Assembly (NCBI GenBank): GCA_963764825.1
Contig: CAVXUA010000005.1
Span: forward strand, 186,001-250,000
Length of the DNA stretch: 64,000 nt
Origin: JAZGGS01 sp963764825
GTDB taxonomy: Bacteria; Bacteroidota; Ignavibacteria; Ignavibacteriales; Ignavibacteriaceae
Direction of reading: 5' to 3'
Below, one piece after another: positions 9,464-18,727 of the stretch (within the stretch, counting starts at the first letter, position 1; each line of letters begins with the position of its first letter). The notes beneath the pieces were generated by a model. The model ran no database searches. It was not told the origin of the DNA and was given only the letters and a program-made list of their open reading frames with translations. The position numbers and the translations under genes are program-made.

Positions 9464-11575
9464 TTACCTTGCAGTTATTTGTTCAATTGCCTTGACAACA
9501 TCATCAACTGGAAGCTGGCAAGCCCCGTTTTCGCAAACATATATGATTGTCTTACCGTTAACATATTTATTATTAAGAAGTTCCAACGTAACGTTTTTGC
9601 TGCCGCCTAAAACAGAAATATTTGGTAAAAATCTTTGAGAAAGTTCTGCTCTGATTAATTGAAAATCATCACCAACAACTGCAACTTCGAAATAAGGATA
9701 TGCAAAATTGGACGCTTGAATGAGCCAGTTTGCATGAAATGCAGGATTTTAAAACATAGATTCTTTCATTAATAAAATCATTTTTTTAGCTATAGTTTCG
9801 TAATCCTCATTGTAAAAATATTTTGATAATTTAAATAAACCCGCTGCAAGAGATGAATTGGATGAAGGCGTAACATTATCAGAAAAATCTATCTTCCTTG
9901 CAATCAGCGGATCATCTTCATCAGAAGTGAAGAAGAAAAAACCACTTTCACTATCGTTAAAATGTTGTAATGCATAATCAGCTAATGACTTTGCTTTAAA
10001 GAGCCAGGTCTCATCAAATGTAGCTTCATAAAGTTTTATAAACGCTTCGATTGCAAAAGCATAATCATCAAGGAAAGCATTTATAGAACTCTTACCCAGT
10101 TTAAAATTTCTATAGAGTCTTCCATCTTCTTTCATCAGGTTCTTCAAAATAAAATTCCCATTCATTAAAGCAGCATCAAGAAATTTCATTTCACCGAAAG
10201 CAGAATAGGCATCAATGTACCCACAGAGCATAAGGGCATTCCAGGAAGTTAGTATCTTGTCATCCAGCCCTGGTCTTATTCTTTTTTCTCTCTCCTGAAA
10301 AAGAATGTTATTCATTCCTGCAATTTTATTATCGAATTCTTTTTCATCCATTCCATATTTCTCGAGAAGAATGTTTTTTTCTTCAGAGATGAAAAGAATA
10401 TTCTTACCCTCCCAGTTGCCTTCTGAACTTACAGTGTAATATTCAGAAAAAATTTCTGTGTCTTCTCCAAGTAGATTATCTATCTCTTCTTTTTTCCAAA
10501 TATAAAACTTACCTTCTTCCCCTTCAGAATCAGCATCAAGTGAAGAATAAAATCCACCTGAATTATCGGTAAGTTCTTTTTCAACAAAATCAAGAGTTTC
10601 ATAAACAACTTTTTTGTACAGTTCATTGCCGGTAACTTTAAAAGCTTGCGAATATAAACTTATAAGCTGTCCGTTATCATAAAGCATTTTTTCAAAATGG
10701 GGAACAATCCACTTATCATCAGTTGAATAACGTGCAAATCCACCTCCTAATTGATCATAAATTCCGCCAAGTGCCATTTTATTAAGAGTAATTTGAATTG
10801 CTTCTAATGCTTCTTTATTATTTGTGTGATAATAAAATGTTAATAAAGATTTATAAATATCGGGCATAGGAAACTTTGGAGCTCCCTTTGTTCCCCCCTC
10901 AGTATAATCTATATTATTCATCATCTCGTTGAATGCTGAATTAAGTTCATCTTTTGTAAATAGAGTATCTCCATTACTAATTCCCGGAATACGAATCGTT
11001 TTAATAGCTTCGGTAAGTTTTGATGCTTCTTGCTCAAACTTTTCAGGTTCCTTTAAGTAAAGATCTTTGAAGTAGTTTAGTACTTTCAACCAATCATCTT
11101 TGGGAAAATAAGTCCCTGCATATACAGGTCTTCCATCAGGCAGAGCAATAATATTTAACGGCCAGCCGCCCCTTCCTGTTATTAAATAAGCTGCATCCAT
11201 ATAAACCTGGTCAACATCAGGTCTTTCCTCTCTATCAACTTTAACCGAAACATAAAACTCGTTCATAAGGTTTGCTACAATTGTATCTTCAAAGGATTCA
11301 TGTTCCATCACATGGCACCAATGGCAAGCAGCATAACCAATACTTATCACTAATAGTTTATTCTCACTTTTTGCTTTATTCAATGCTTCATCATTCCATG
11401 GATACCAATCTACCGGGTTATGGGCATGCTGCAAAAGATAAGGACTAGATTCATTAATAAGATTGTTTGTGTATTTATTTTCGTTCATTGAATCATCCTC
11501 TTGTGCGTTACAACTTATTACAAGAATTAATATTAATAGCGAGATTAGAATCTCTTTATAAAAGATTTTTTTCAT
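9464..11575 (-). CDS. Thioredoxin-domain YyaL/DUF255 protein, lipoprotein-like, with in-frame stop
   Basis: The N-terminus (MKKIFYKEILISLLILILVISC) is a lipoprotein-type signal. The mature protein has the DUF255/YyaL thioredoxin-like domain: INESSPYLLQHAHNPVDWYP, AACHWCHVMEHESF and VDREERPDVDQVYM, followed by the alpha-barrel six-hairpin region (GGIYDQLGGGFARYSTDDKW, VPHFEKMLYDN). A TAA at 9749-9751 stops the frame after 608 residues. The same frame stays open for 94 more codons with sensible sequence (NPAFHANWL to KAIEQITAR), giving about 703 residues, the normal family length. This is therefore a nonsense codon, not a frameshift. The substrate of the family is not settled; CHWC suggests redox or metal chemistry. 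Confidence 0.88.
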
Positions 11576-11596
11576 TTTGTGATTTACAAAAATTAA

Positions 11597-12376
11597 TCAA
11601 AATTTAAGTTCTAGCTCAATTGGGCAGTGATCGGAGCCCATAACTGAAGAATGTATAGAAGCAGATTTAATATTATCTTTTAAATTTTCGCTTGCATAAA
11701 AATAATCGATCCTCCAGCCAACATTTCTTTCACGGGCACGTGTAATCATATCCCACCACGTATAATTTTCCGGTTCGCTATTAAAAATTCGGAATGTATC
11801 AATAAATCCAGCAGTAAGGAATTTATCAATCCACTCTCTTTCTTCGGGTAGAAAGCCTGATGTTGCAGAGTTTTCTTTCGGTCGCGCAAGATCAATTTCT
11901 TTGTGAGCAGTATTTACATCGCCGCAAACTACTATTTTCTTTCCTTGCTTGAGAAGTTTTTTACAATGTTTTAAGAAGGCATCATAAAAAGCCATTTTAT
12001 ACTCAAGGCGTTCTTTTCTTGCTTTACCATTTGGAAAATAAATATTGAAAAGAATAAACTCTTCGAACTCAGTAATGATAAATCTTCCTTCGCTGTCAAA
12101 TTTTTTAATTCCAATTCCGTGTTGAACATTTAACGGTTTATTTTTTGTATAGATCACAACCCCGCTATAGCCTTTTTTTTCAGCAGAAGAAAAAAATGAT
12201 TCATACCCTTTCACATTTTTTAATTCATCTACAAGCTGATCGGGATGAGCTTTAGTTTCCTGCAAGCAAAGCATATCCGGGCTTTCTTTGTTGAACCAAT
12301 CAAGTATTCCCTTTTTATATGCGGCTCTTATTCCGTTTACATTCCAGGACAATATTTTTATTGATTTTTTTGCCAT
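11597..12376 (-). CDS. xthA: Exodeoxyribonuclease III
   Basis: A 259-residue protein with all ExoIII landmarks: ILSWNVNGIRA, MLCLQETKAHPDQL, YFPNGKARKERLEYK, GDVNTAHKEIDLARPKEN and the terminal GSDHCPIELEL. It is an AP endonuclease and 3'-5' exonuclease acting in base-excision repair. The open frame extends 39 codons upstream into the end of the FeoB gene, but the family start is MAKKSIKILSWN, so I place the start ATG at 12376. It is intact, unlike its neighbours on both sides. Confidence 0.95.
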   Translation of the reverse strand: MAKKSIKILSWNVNGIRAAYKKGILDWFNKESPDMLCLQETKAHPDQLVDELKNVKGYESFFSSAEKKGYSGVVIYTKNKPLNVQHGIGIKKFDSEGRFIITEFEEFILFNIYFPNGKARKERLEYKMAFYDAFLKHCKKLLKQGKKIVVCGDVNTAHKEIDLARPKENSATSGFLPEEREWIDKFLTAGFIDTFRIFNSEPENYTWWDMITRARERNVGWRIDYFYASENLKDNIKSASIHSSVMGSDHCPIELELKF

Positions 12377-12399
12377 AGTGATTTTAGATTTATGATGAA

Positions 12400-13835
12400 T
12401 TAATTTCCGGCAGCTAGTCCCCAAATTTGTGCTATAAAAAAAGTTACTACCAATCCCATAACAATTGGTAGAAAAGTAGCGACTACCGTCCATTTAATAC
12501 TTTTAGTTTCTCTATAAATAGTATAAATAGTTGTTGAGCAGGGATTATGTAAAAGACTGAACATCATTAAATTTATTCCGGTTAGTAGTGTCCAACCTCC
12601 AGCAAAAAGAATATCTGCAGTTGCAACAGTTGAATCAAGTTCAAACATAACTCCTGCACCTTCGCCAACATCTATAAGCCCAAGATTCATAACCGTAAGC
12701 ATTAGAATTGTTGGAATAACAATTTCATTGGCTGGTATTGCAATAATATAAGCAAGAAATATTATTCCGTTTAAACCAAAAAGTACTGCAATAGGATCCA
12801 CCCTGCTGCTAAAAATAATGCAATTGTTTCTCCTCCTACAGTTACATTTCCAACTACCCAGATAACAACTCCTGCCGGTATAGCAAAAATAATTGCACGC
12901 CACAGAACAAAAATTGTCCTATCAATTAAGGATGTATAAAGTGTTCGCATAATTCTGCGGAGGACGATATGGTGGAAGTTCAAGACTAAATGCAGAGGCC
13001 TCTCCTTTTAATACTGATTTTGATAATCCCCAGGAGACAACCAAACTAAATAAATACCCAGGATGGCAACAAAAACCACTGCCGCAGCAGAAACGATTCC
13101 TGCAAGGTAAGCAGGTACTGCGGAACCGATAAATATTGTAGCGATAAGAATTTGTGTGGGCCATCTTCCATTACAAAGCGAAAAGTTATTTGTAATTATT
13201 GCTATTAACCTTTCACGCGGGCTGTCTATAACTCTTGCTGCTATTACCCCGGCTGCATTACAGCCAAAACCCATTGCCATTGTTAACGCTTGTTTACCAT
13301 GAGCACCAACTTTACGGTAAACACTATCCATGTTAAAAGATACACGGGGCAAGTAGCCTAAATCTTCTAGTAATGTAAATAGCGGAAAGAATATAGCCAT
13401 TGGTGGAAGCATAACACTTATAACCCATGCCATTGCAAGATAAGCGCCGTCTATTAAAACTCCAGCTAACCAAACTGGCAAACCGATTGATAACGAAAAT
13501 CCTTTAAGTATCGGCTGAAGAGTATCGATAAGTAATGATGCAAGCAATCCGGAAGGCACATTTGCACCTTCAACAGTTAACCAGAATACAATACCAAGAA
13601 TAAGAAACATAACCGGGAATCCAAAGTACCTGCTCGTTAATAGCCGGTCAAGGTTTCTCTCCCAGCTAAACCGGGTTTTCTTGCCCGGAGCTGTAACCGC
13701 TTTACCTGAAATATGAGAAGCATTGGCATAAATGGATTCCATTAATTTATCGTGAAAGTTTTCACCTACCTCCCAGCGCAGGTTGTTTGCCGCTGATAGT
13801 ATTGCTTCTCTTCTGTTTATTGATTCTTTATTCAT
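12400..13835 (-). CDS. feoB: FeoB membrane permease part (separate ORF, frameshifted)
   Basis: The membrane half of the ferrous iron transporter FeoB. It starts MNKESINRREAILSAANNLR and continues with the RNLDRLLTSRYFGFPVMFLI entry helix, the first gate region (YLPRVSFNMDSVYRKVGAHG, GFGCNAAGVIAARVIDSPRE) and the second gate region (GIIFLAYIIAIPANEIVIPT, FSLLHNPCSTTIYTIYRET). It ends IAQIWGLAAGN. Shifts near 13040, 12950 and 12795 break the downstream half into four frames, but the homology runs through. It begins two bases after the stop of the GTPase part. The two halves would form one transporter. Whether they are truly separate genes is discussed in the findings. Confidence 0.85.
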
Positions 13836-13837
13836 TT

Positions 13838-14653
13838 TTATTCTAAAACCGGTTCCTGTTTTATTAATTCAGCAATTCCGGGTTTAATACTTTCAAGTTC
13901 ACCCGAACGTATTGCATCAATTATACTTTGATCACCTTCCAGCAATCTTAAAGCAACCCATCTAACATTCTGCAGGTCTGGAAATTCTTCAATAAGTTTT
14001 TCAGATAGTTTTTCCACTGCAATATTTAATTCAGGTGATATATTTTTAATGCGATACGGTTTACAGATATAGCTGCCCGTTGCAACATCATGGATAGCTT
14101 TCAGCAATTCATCCATTCCTTCCCCCTGCCGTGCTGCAGCTGGTATTACAGGAACACCAAGTTCCTTTGATAAACTTCTTTCATCAATTTTAATTTGATA
14201 TCGTTCTGCTTCGTCAATCATATTTAAGCAAATTACAGCATGATCAGTTATTTCCAGGATTTGAATTACAAGATTAAGATTTCTCTCAAGCCGAGTTGAA
14301 TCAACAACAATTACAGTTACATCGGGCTGCCCGAAAAGAATAAAATTCCTTGCAACCTCTTCATCCGTGCTGGTTGAAAGAAGCGAATAAGTTCCGGGAA
14401 GATCTACAAGTTTGAATTTATAATCATTATACTCAAATCCACCTTCAGCCCTGGTAACAGTTTTCCCAGGCCAATTTCCTGTATGCTGTCTTAATCCTGT
14501 AAGATTATTGAACACCGTACTTTTTCCAGTATTTGGATTTCCTGCAAGTGCTACAACAAAGTTAAAATCGCTCATATTGATACCAAGCTTTTTAAGGTGC
14601 CCGATGTTATGAACAGGACATACTTCGCAGTTATGGCTTTTAATTTCAGACAT
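13838..14653 (-). CDS. feoB: FeoB GTPase domain protein
   Basis: 271 residues holding the cytosolic G-protein part of the ferrous iron transporter. G1 is GNPNTGKS (about residues 37-44), the switch region is HTGNWPGKTV, G3 is DLPGTYSLLSTSTDE and G4 is NMIDEAE. A helical GDI-like region follows to residue 271. The N-terminus carries a CEVCPVH pair of cysteines before the G domain, a possible metal-binding tail. It overlaps the upstream FeoA-fusion gene by eight bases and is followed after two bases by the permease ORF, so all are one transcription unit. A TAA after EPVLE ends the frame. Confidence 0.93.
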   Translation of the reverse strand: MSEIKSHNCEVCPVHNIGHLKKLGINMSDFNFVVALAGNPNTGKSTVFNNLTGLRQHTGNWPGKTVTRAEGGFEYNDYKFKLVDLPGTYSLLSTSTDEEVARNFILFGQPDVTVIVVDSTRLERNLNLVIQILEITDHAVICLNMIDEAERYQIKIDERSLSKELGVPVIPAAARQGEGMDELLKAIHDVATGSYICKPYRIKNISPELNIAVEKLSEKLIEEFPDLQNVRWVALRLLEGDQSIIDAIRSGELESIKPGIAELIKQEPVLE

Positions 14654-15682
14654 TTTTTTCTATTTCCTCATCTGGCACTAAATAAATTCTTTCCGCCTGC
14701 TTTATTCTTAATGCAACGGTTGCCTCTTTTATTCTATAAGCTATAGGATCGCCACCAGCGCTCTTCATTTCATTTACTATTTCGGTTCCTGGAACCACAC
14801 CCATATCCATCAACCTTCTTCTTTGCTGTCCCCTGCAGGCTTTAGATATTCCAAGTACAATTCCTTTTTCGCCAACTTTAAGTGAAGATAGTTTTTTCAG
14901 CTTTCCTTCAATTATCCGTTCACTTTTAATTGAGGTAACGGTAACATTTTTAGCAAAGAGTGGAGCCAGTGTACAATCTTCGCCGTTAGCAGTAAAACGG
15001 ATTCTTTTATCGGATGATTCAATTAATCTTACCTGCATTCCAGGGTATAGCCCTGCTGCAACTAACTGTGTGTAAATAGCGTTAGGTTCATCTTCAATAT
15101 GAATAATATTTGCAAACTCACCAATCTTTAAATCGTTTAAAGGTTTTCCTCTTCTGCCAGGAATTTTACCATCTGAAGTAGGAATAGGGTCACCGTGCGG
15201 ATCAAAAACCGGGTTACCAATTTGTGCAGCTAATTCATCTGCTTCCGCGGGAGACAACTTGTGTTCTATCTCTTCTGCCGAGGCGTGCCATTCAAGCTCT
15301 TCAACACTAGTTTCATCGGCAAGATATTTTTCCCATAACCTGTGAACTCTAATAACTCTTAATGCATACGATTTGCCGTCGTTAGTAAGTTTAAATTTTC
15401 TTCGGAAGTACTTACTAATCCCATAACTTCGAGCCGGGTTAAAAGTAATGTTGCTTCATCAGATGAAATGGAAAGATTACCTGCTAAAGTTTCTATCGAG
15501 CAGCTAACAGATTCATATTCGCAGTTGTAAAGATGCTTTAGAGCGTTCTCCATCAAAGCACGCTGTGTTGTGCTCTTTCGGCTTTTCCACCTGGCAACCA
15601 TTCCGCTACCTGGCCAGAAAATAAAAATGCATACGCCAATAATTGCTGTTCCAACTAATAAAGCTGTTAACGGGTTTACCAT
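14646..15682 (-). CDS. Membrane-anchored DtxR-type regulator fused to two FeoA domains (frameshifted)
   Basis: Read across a shift near 15395, the order is: membrane helix about residues 4-22 (LTALLVGTAIIGVCIFIFW), a short basic segment, a winged-helix part (CSIETLAGNLSISSDEATLL, LTNDGKSYALRVIRVHRLWE), a DtxR dimerisation/metal part (EEIEHKLSPAEADELAAQIG, VFDPHGDPIP), then two SH3-like FeoA domains (LNDLKIGEFANIIHIE and LSSLKVGEKGIVLGISKACR). Total about 345 residues. FeoA domains normally partner FeoB, and FeoB follows directly with an eight-base overlap. A membrane helix ahead of the DNA-binding domain is unusual and suggests a sensor held next to the transporter. It could regulate FeoB protein rather than DNA. 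Confidence 0.8.
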
Positions 15683-15694
15683 ATTAAAAATTTA

Positions 15695-16351
15695 TTATGA
15701 TTGAATTACAAAAATATTTGATGCAAGCTTGCTGCTTAAATTTACTTCCTTGCCATCAATTAAAATTAAAATCGAGCCGTCATAATCAAGGAAATCTTTA
15801 ACTTCAATCTCCCTATTCAATTCCAATCCCATTTGAGATATATAATTAAGAAAACTATTGCTAATATCGTTTACCCTAATAACAATTACTTTTGTACCGG
15901 GAGTAACTGAATTAAGCGGCACGCCCTGAGATTGTTCCGGTAACTCACCATTTTTATTTGGTATAGGATTTCCATGCGGATCAAATTCTGGAAAATCGAG
16001 CATCTCCTCCATCCTGTTTATCAGTTCATCCGAAGATGAATGTTCCAGGTTTTCGGCTTCATCATGAACTTTATCCCACGGTAGACCAACGATCTGGTGA
16101 AGAAACACTTCCCATATCCTGTGTCTTCTAACCATATTTCTTGCATAGTCTTCACCCTCTCCTGTAAGTCTTATTCCGTGATAGCGTTTATAATCCACAA
16201 AACCATCACTGGATAGTTTTTTGAGCATATCAGTAACCGCTGCATTGGAAATTTCAAGCTTCTCGGCAATTTGGTTTCCTTTTATAATACCATCCGAATC
16301 CCAGTTTTTGTAAATGGTACTTAGATAATCTTCTTTAGAAATATTTTTCAT
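15695..16351 (-). CDS. DtxR/MntR-family metal-dependent regulator
   Basis: 218 residues: an N-terminal winged helix (EDYLSTIYKNW, GNQIAEKLEISNAAVTDMLK), the dimerisation and metal-binding helices (RNMVRRHRIWEVFLHQIVGL, DEAENLEHSSSDELINRMEE, LDFPEFDPHGNPIP), and a C-terminal SH3-like FeoA-type domain (VPLNSVTPGTKVIVIRVND). This is the full length of a long-form DtxR. It is the first gene of the iron operon, 12 bases ahead of the membrane-anchored regulator. Palindromes lie immediately upstream, so autoregulation by Fe2+ or Mn2+ is likely. The metal cannot be decided from sequence, but the FeoB context favours iron. Confidence 0.92.
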   Translation of the reverse strand: MKNISKEDYLSTIYKNWDSDGIIKGNQIAEKLEISNAAVTDMLKKLSSDGFVDYKRYHGIRLTGEGEDYARNMVRRHRIWEVFLHQIVGLPWDKVHDEAENLEHSSSDELINRMEEMLDFPEFDPHGNPIPNKNGELPEQSQGVPLNSVTPGTKVIVIRVNDISNSFLNYISQMGLELNREIEVKDFLDYDGSILILIDGKEVNLSSKLASNIFVIQS

Positions 16352-16374
16352 ATTTATAAATTTTGATGACTAAA

Positions 16375-16390
16375 TTTAAGCAAGCTTAAA
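16375..16390. promoter_or_regulatory. Palindrome, putative DtxR-family operator
   Basis: Perfect inverted repeat TTTAAGC-AA-GCTTAAA, 24 bases upstream of the DtxR start at 16351, in the region between the iron operon and the 4Fe-4S gene. Size and symmetry fit a DtxR-family site; identity as the operator is inferred from position. Confidence 0.55.
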
Positions 16391-16468
16391 ATAATAATCA
16401 AGTGAGTTTAAACTAAATAAAATAAATTCATTTTCCACTTGAAATTAAAGAAAGCACTATTATATTTT

Positions 16469-16492
16469 TAATCAGACAATATTATCTGATTA
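16469..16492. promoter_or_regulatory. 24-bp palindrome upstream of the 4Fe-4S gene
   Basis: Arms TAATCAGA (16469-16476) and TCTGATTA (16485-16492) are perfect, and the centre AATATT is itself symmetric, leaving one mismatch pair. It ends 15 bases before the ATG at 16508, so a protein bound here would block expression of that gene. Its half-site differs from the palindrome at 16375, suggesting a second regulator. Confidence 0.55.
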
Positions 16493-16507
16493 TAAAATAA
16501 AATAAAT

Positions 16508-17363
16508 ATGTTACGAGAAATAGTAAAAATTGATGAAGAAAAATGTGATGGCTGCGGCGAATGTGTTCCCAACTGCCACGAAGGTGCTTTACAAATAATT
16601 GATGATAAAGCCAGGTTAATTAGTGACTTGTTCTGTGATGGATTAGGTGCATGCCTTGGGCACTGCCCGCAAGGTGCAATAACTATTGAAAAGAGAGAAG
16701 CCGAACCTTATGATGAACGAAAGGTAATGGAAATTATTATTAAGGGTGGCGAGAATGTTATTGTAGCTCATCTGCAGCATTTAAAAGATCATAATGAAAT
16801 GGAATACTTTAACCAGGCAGTTGAATTCTTAAATGAAAATGGAATTGAAAATCCTTTAAATGGAAGAGAATTGGAAAAACCTGACAGCAAGAGATGTGTG
16901 GATGTCCCGGTTCCAGAGAAATGACGATTGAAAGTACCGAGCTAACTGATGACGAAACTGGTAAAAGGCAATCTCATTTACGACAATGGCCTATCCAGTT
17001 ACATCTTGTTTCGCCATTTGCTACAATACTATCATAAACTCAAATTTATTATTAGCTGCAGATTGTGTGGGGTTTGCTTATGCAGATTTCCATAAAGATT
17101 TTTTGAACGGAAAAAGTATTGCAATTGCATGCCCAAAGCTTGATACAAACAAACAAGTTTACCTGGAAAAACTAACTGCGATGATAAACGATGCGAACAT
17201 ACAATCCATAACTGTACTAATAATGCAGGTACCTTGCTGCGGCGGTTTACTTCAGCTTGCACAAACTGCCGCCGGATCTGCTAATAGAAAAATTCCGATT
17301 AATGCAGTTGTAATTGGAGTTAACGGTGAGATATTACAGGATGTGGAAGCTCCTGCTTTATAA
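16508..17363 (+). CDS. 4Fe-4S dicluster protein, Bacteroidota/Clostridia type (frameshifted)
   Basis: The N-terminus has two 4Fe-4S motifs, CDGCGECVPNCHEGAL and CDGLGACLGHCPQGAI. The middle, after a shift near 16905, reads CGCPGSREM, then LRQWPIQLHLVSPFA. After another shift near 17025 it continues NSNLLLAADCVGFAYADFHK, IACPKLDTNKQVYLEKL and VPCCGGLLQLAQTA, ending LQDVEAPAL. Joined, this is about 285 residues and matches a widespread uncharacterised iron-sulfur protein of anaerobes with a conserved CGCPGS and CCGG. The extra cysteines suggest further cluster or metal binding. It is divergent from the iron operon with palindromes between, so metal-controlled expression is likely. Function unknown. 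Confidence 0.8.
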
Positions 17364-17383
17364 CTAAATTAAAGCTACGCTGT

Positions 17384-17917
17384 TTAAGATTCAATTCCCT
17401 TTCGCGCATTTATTCCTTCCTGGTAATAGTGTTTTATTTCTTTCATCTCTGTTACAAGATCAGCTTTATCCATTAGGTTATCAGGACAATACCTCCCGGT
17501 TAAAATCAGCTCAACATTTTCGGGTTTCTGTTTCATAAAAGTTAAAATTTCCTCATCAGAAAAAAGTCCAAAGTAGATTGAAACACAGACTTCATCCAGG
17601 ATAATTAAATCATACTTTCCGCTTAGCATTTTTGCTTTTGCAGTTGCTAAACCGCGCCGTGCTTTATCAATTTCTTTTTTACCCGGTGGTTGTTTTTTAT
17701 AAACAAAATCATCACCTGCAAACTGCTCAATTGTTATCCATTCACTTAAATGTTTTAAACTATTTTGTTCATTGTATGGAAATTCTTTCATAAACTGTAC
17801 AATGTAACTCTTCAACCCATAGCCGGCGGCACGCACTGCCTGCCCAATTGCGGCAGTAGTTTTGCCTTTACCGTTACCTGTATAAATCTGAATAAAGCCT
17901 TTATCGAGTTTGATCAT
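17384..17917 (-). CDS. cobO: Cob(I)yrinic acid a,c-diamide adenosyltransferase (CobO/BtuR type)
   Basis: 177 residues with the P-loop GNGKGKTTAAIGQAVRAAGYG, the IVQFMKEFPYNEQ substrate segment, a Walker-B-like LIILDEVCVSIYFGL and the C-terminal VELILTGRYCPDNLMDKADL of the CobA/BtuR family. It transfers adenosyl from ATP to the reduced cobalt of corrinoids. The length is normal. It is convergent with the 4Fe-4S gene. No other cobalamin gene is nearby and I see no B12 riboswitch upstream, so a salvage role is possible. Confidence 0.93.
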   Translation of the reverse strand: MIKLDKGFIQIYTGNGKGKTTAAIGQAVRAAGYGLKSYIVQFMKEFPYNEQNSLKHLSEWITIEQFAGDDFVYKKQPPGKKEIDKARRGLATAKAKMLSGKYDLIILDEVCVSIYFGLFSDEEILTFMKQKPENVELILTGRYCPDNLMDKADLVTEMKEIKHYYQEGINARKGIES

Positions 17918-18409
17918 AAGAATATTTTTTTAAAATTATTATTTAATTCTGTTTATAACCCTGGGAGAATTATTAATTAATTATTATGCAAAATGTATTT
18001 CATCTTGCGGTTTAGAATATATTTTACTTTATTAAAGATGACTTTAGAAGATTAGTTAATTCAATCTATTCATTTTCTTTACAATTTAACAATTAAAAAT
18101 ATATTTGTTCAGGAAAAATTAAACGGAATTTTTTGGTTCATTAACTATGGCTATTTTAACTTCGCTGTTTTTAGTTTTTGTAATAGGTCTTTATTTTTAC
18201 CTTGAAGATTAGTCATCATGGCTTCATCATTTTTTTTAGAGTAAAATTCTCACGAAATTGTTAATCCTATTATCTGCTTAACTACTATTTCCACTAATTT
18301 CTAAAATTTATCTTAACAAATATGGAAATAAATGACAGGACATATTCCTGAAAATTGATTCTTTAGGCGAATAGAATTGTTTAGAAACTAATTCTTAAAG
18401 GAAATACTA
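17918..18409. other. 490-bp AT-rich intergenic region
   Basis: It separates the divergent adenosyltransferase and GlsB-type genes and should hold both promoters. The only coding possibility I see is a 21-codon frame at 18147-18212, listed separately. The AAAGGAAA at about 18399 is the ribosome site of the GlsB-type gene. No structured RNA recognised. Confidence 0.4.
18147..18212 (+). CDS. Possible 21-residue single-helix membrane peptide
   Basis: ATG at 18147 opens MAILTSLFLVFVIGLYFYLED, ending at TAG 18210-18212. The peptide is almost entirely one hydrophobic helix with an acidic C-terminus, resembling small membrane subunits in size and shape. There is no strong ribosome site in front of it and no complex-forming partner next to it. 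It may be chance in AT-rich spacer. Very uncertain. Confidence 0.2.
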   Translation: MAILTSLFLVFVIGLYFYLED

Positions 18410-18688
18410 ATGTCTTTTCTCGATATTCTAATTTTACTTGTTATAGCAGGAATCACCGGTTCAATTGCACGCAAACTTGTTGGTATGGATAAGGGTGGGT
18501 GCATCTTATCTATTGTTGTTGGATTTATAGGTGCTTTAATAGGAACATGGCTTGCACGCGAACTAAATTTTCCTGATTTTTTTTCTTTTACGATCAGGGG
18601 AATCACTTACCCGGTAATATGGTCTATTATTGGTGCTGTTTTGTTTACCGCGGTTTTAAGTCTGATCTCACCCAAAAAGAAAAGTTAA
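18410..18688 (+). CDS. GlsB/YeaQ/YmgE-family stress membrane protein
   Basis: 92 residues with three hydrophobic helices and the family's glycine-rich pattern GITGSIARKLVGMDKGG followed by SIVVGFIGALIGTWLARELN. The length is typical. The family (transglycosylase-associated protein) is induced by general stress in many bacteria, but the biochemical function is unknown. A good ribosome site (AAAGGAAA) precedes the ATG. A MarR gene follows 39 bases downstream on the same strand and may be co-transcribed. Confidence 0.88.
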   Translation: MSFLDILILLVIAGITGSIARKLVGMDKGGCILSIVVGFIGALIGTWLARELNFPDFFSFTIRGITYPVIWSIIGAVLFTAVLSLISPKKKS

Positions 18689-18727
18689 TATTTTTGAATT
18701 TAATAGATTAACATTAAACCTTTAAAT

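Noticed and set aside
11597..12493. Longer exonuclease III start at 12493
   Set aside because: The extra 39 codons run antiparallel in another frame over the feoB 3' end and lack similarity; the family begins at MAKKSIKILSWN.
17918..18409. B12 riboswitch upstream of cobO
   Set aside because: No B12-box-like segment or conserved long leader is visible on the minus strand.
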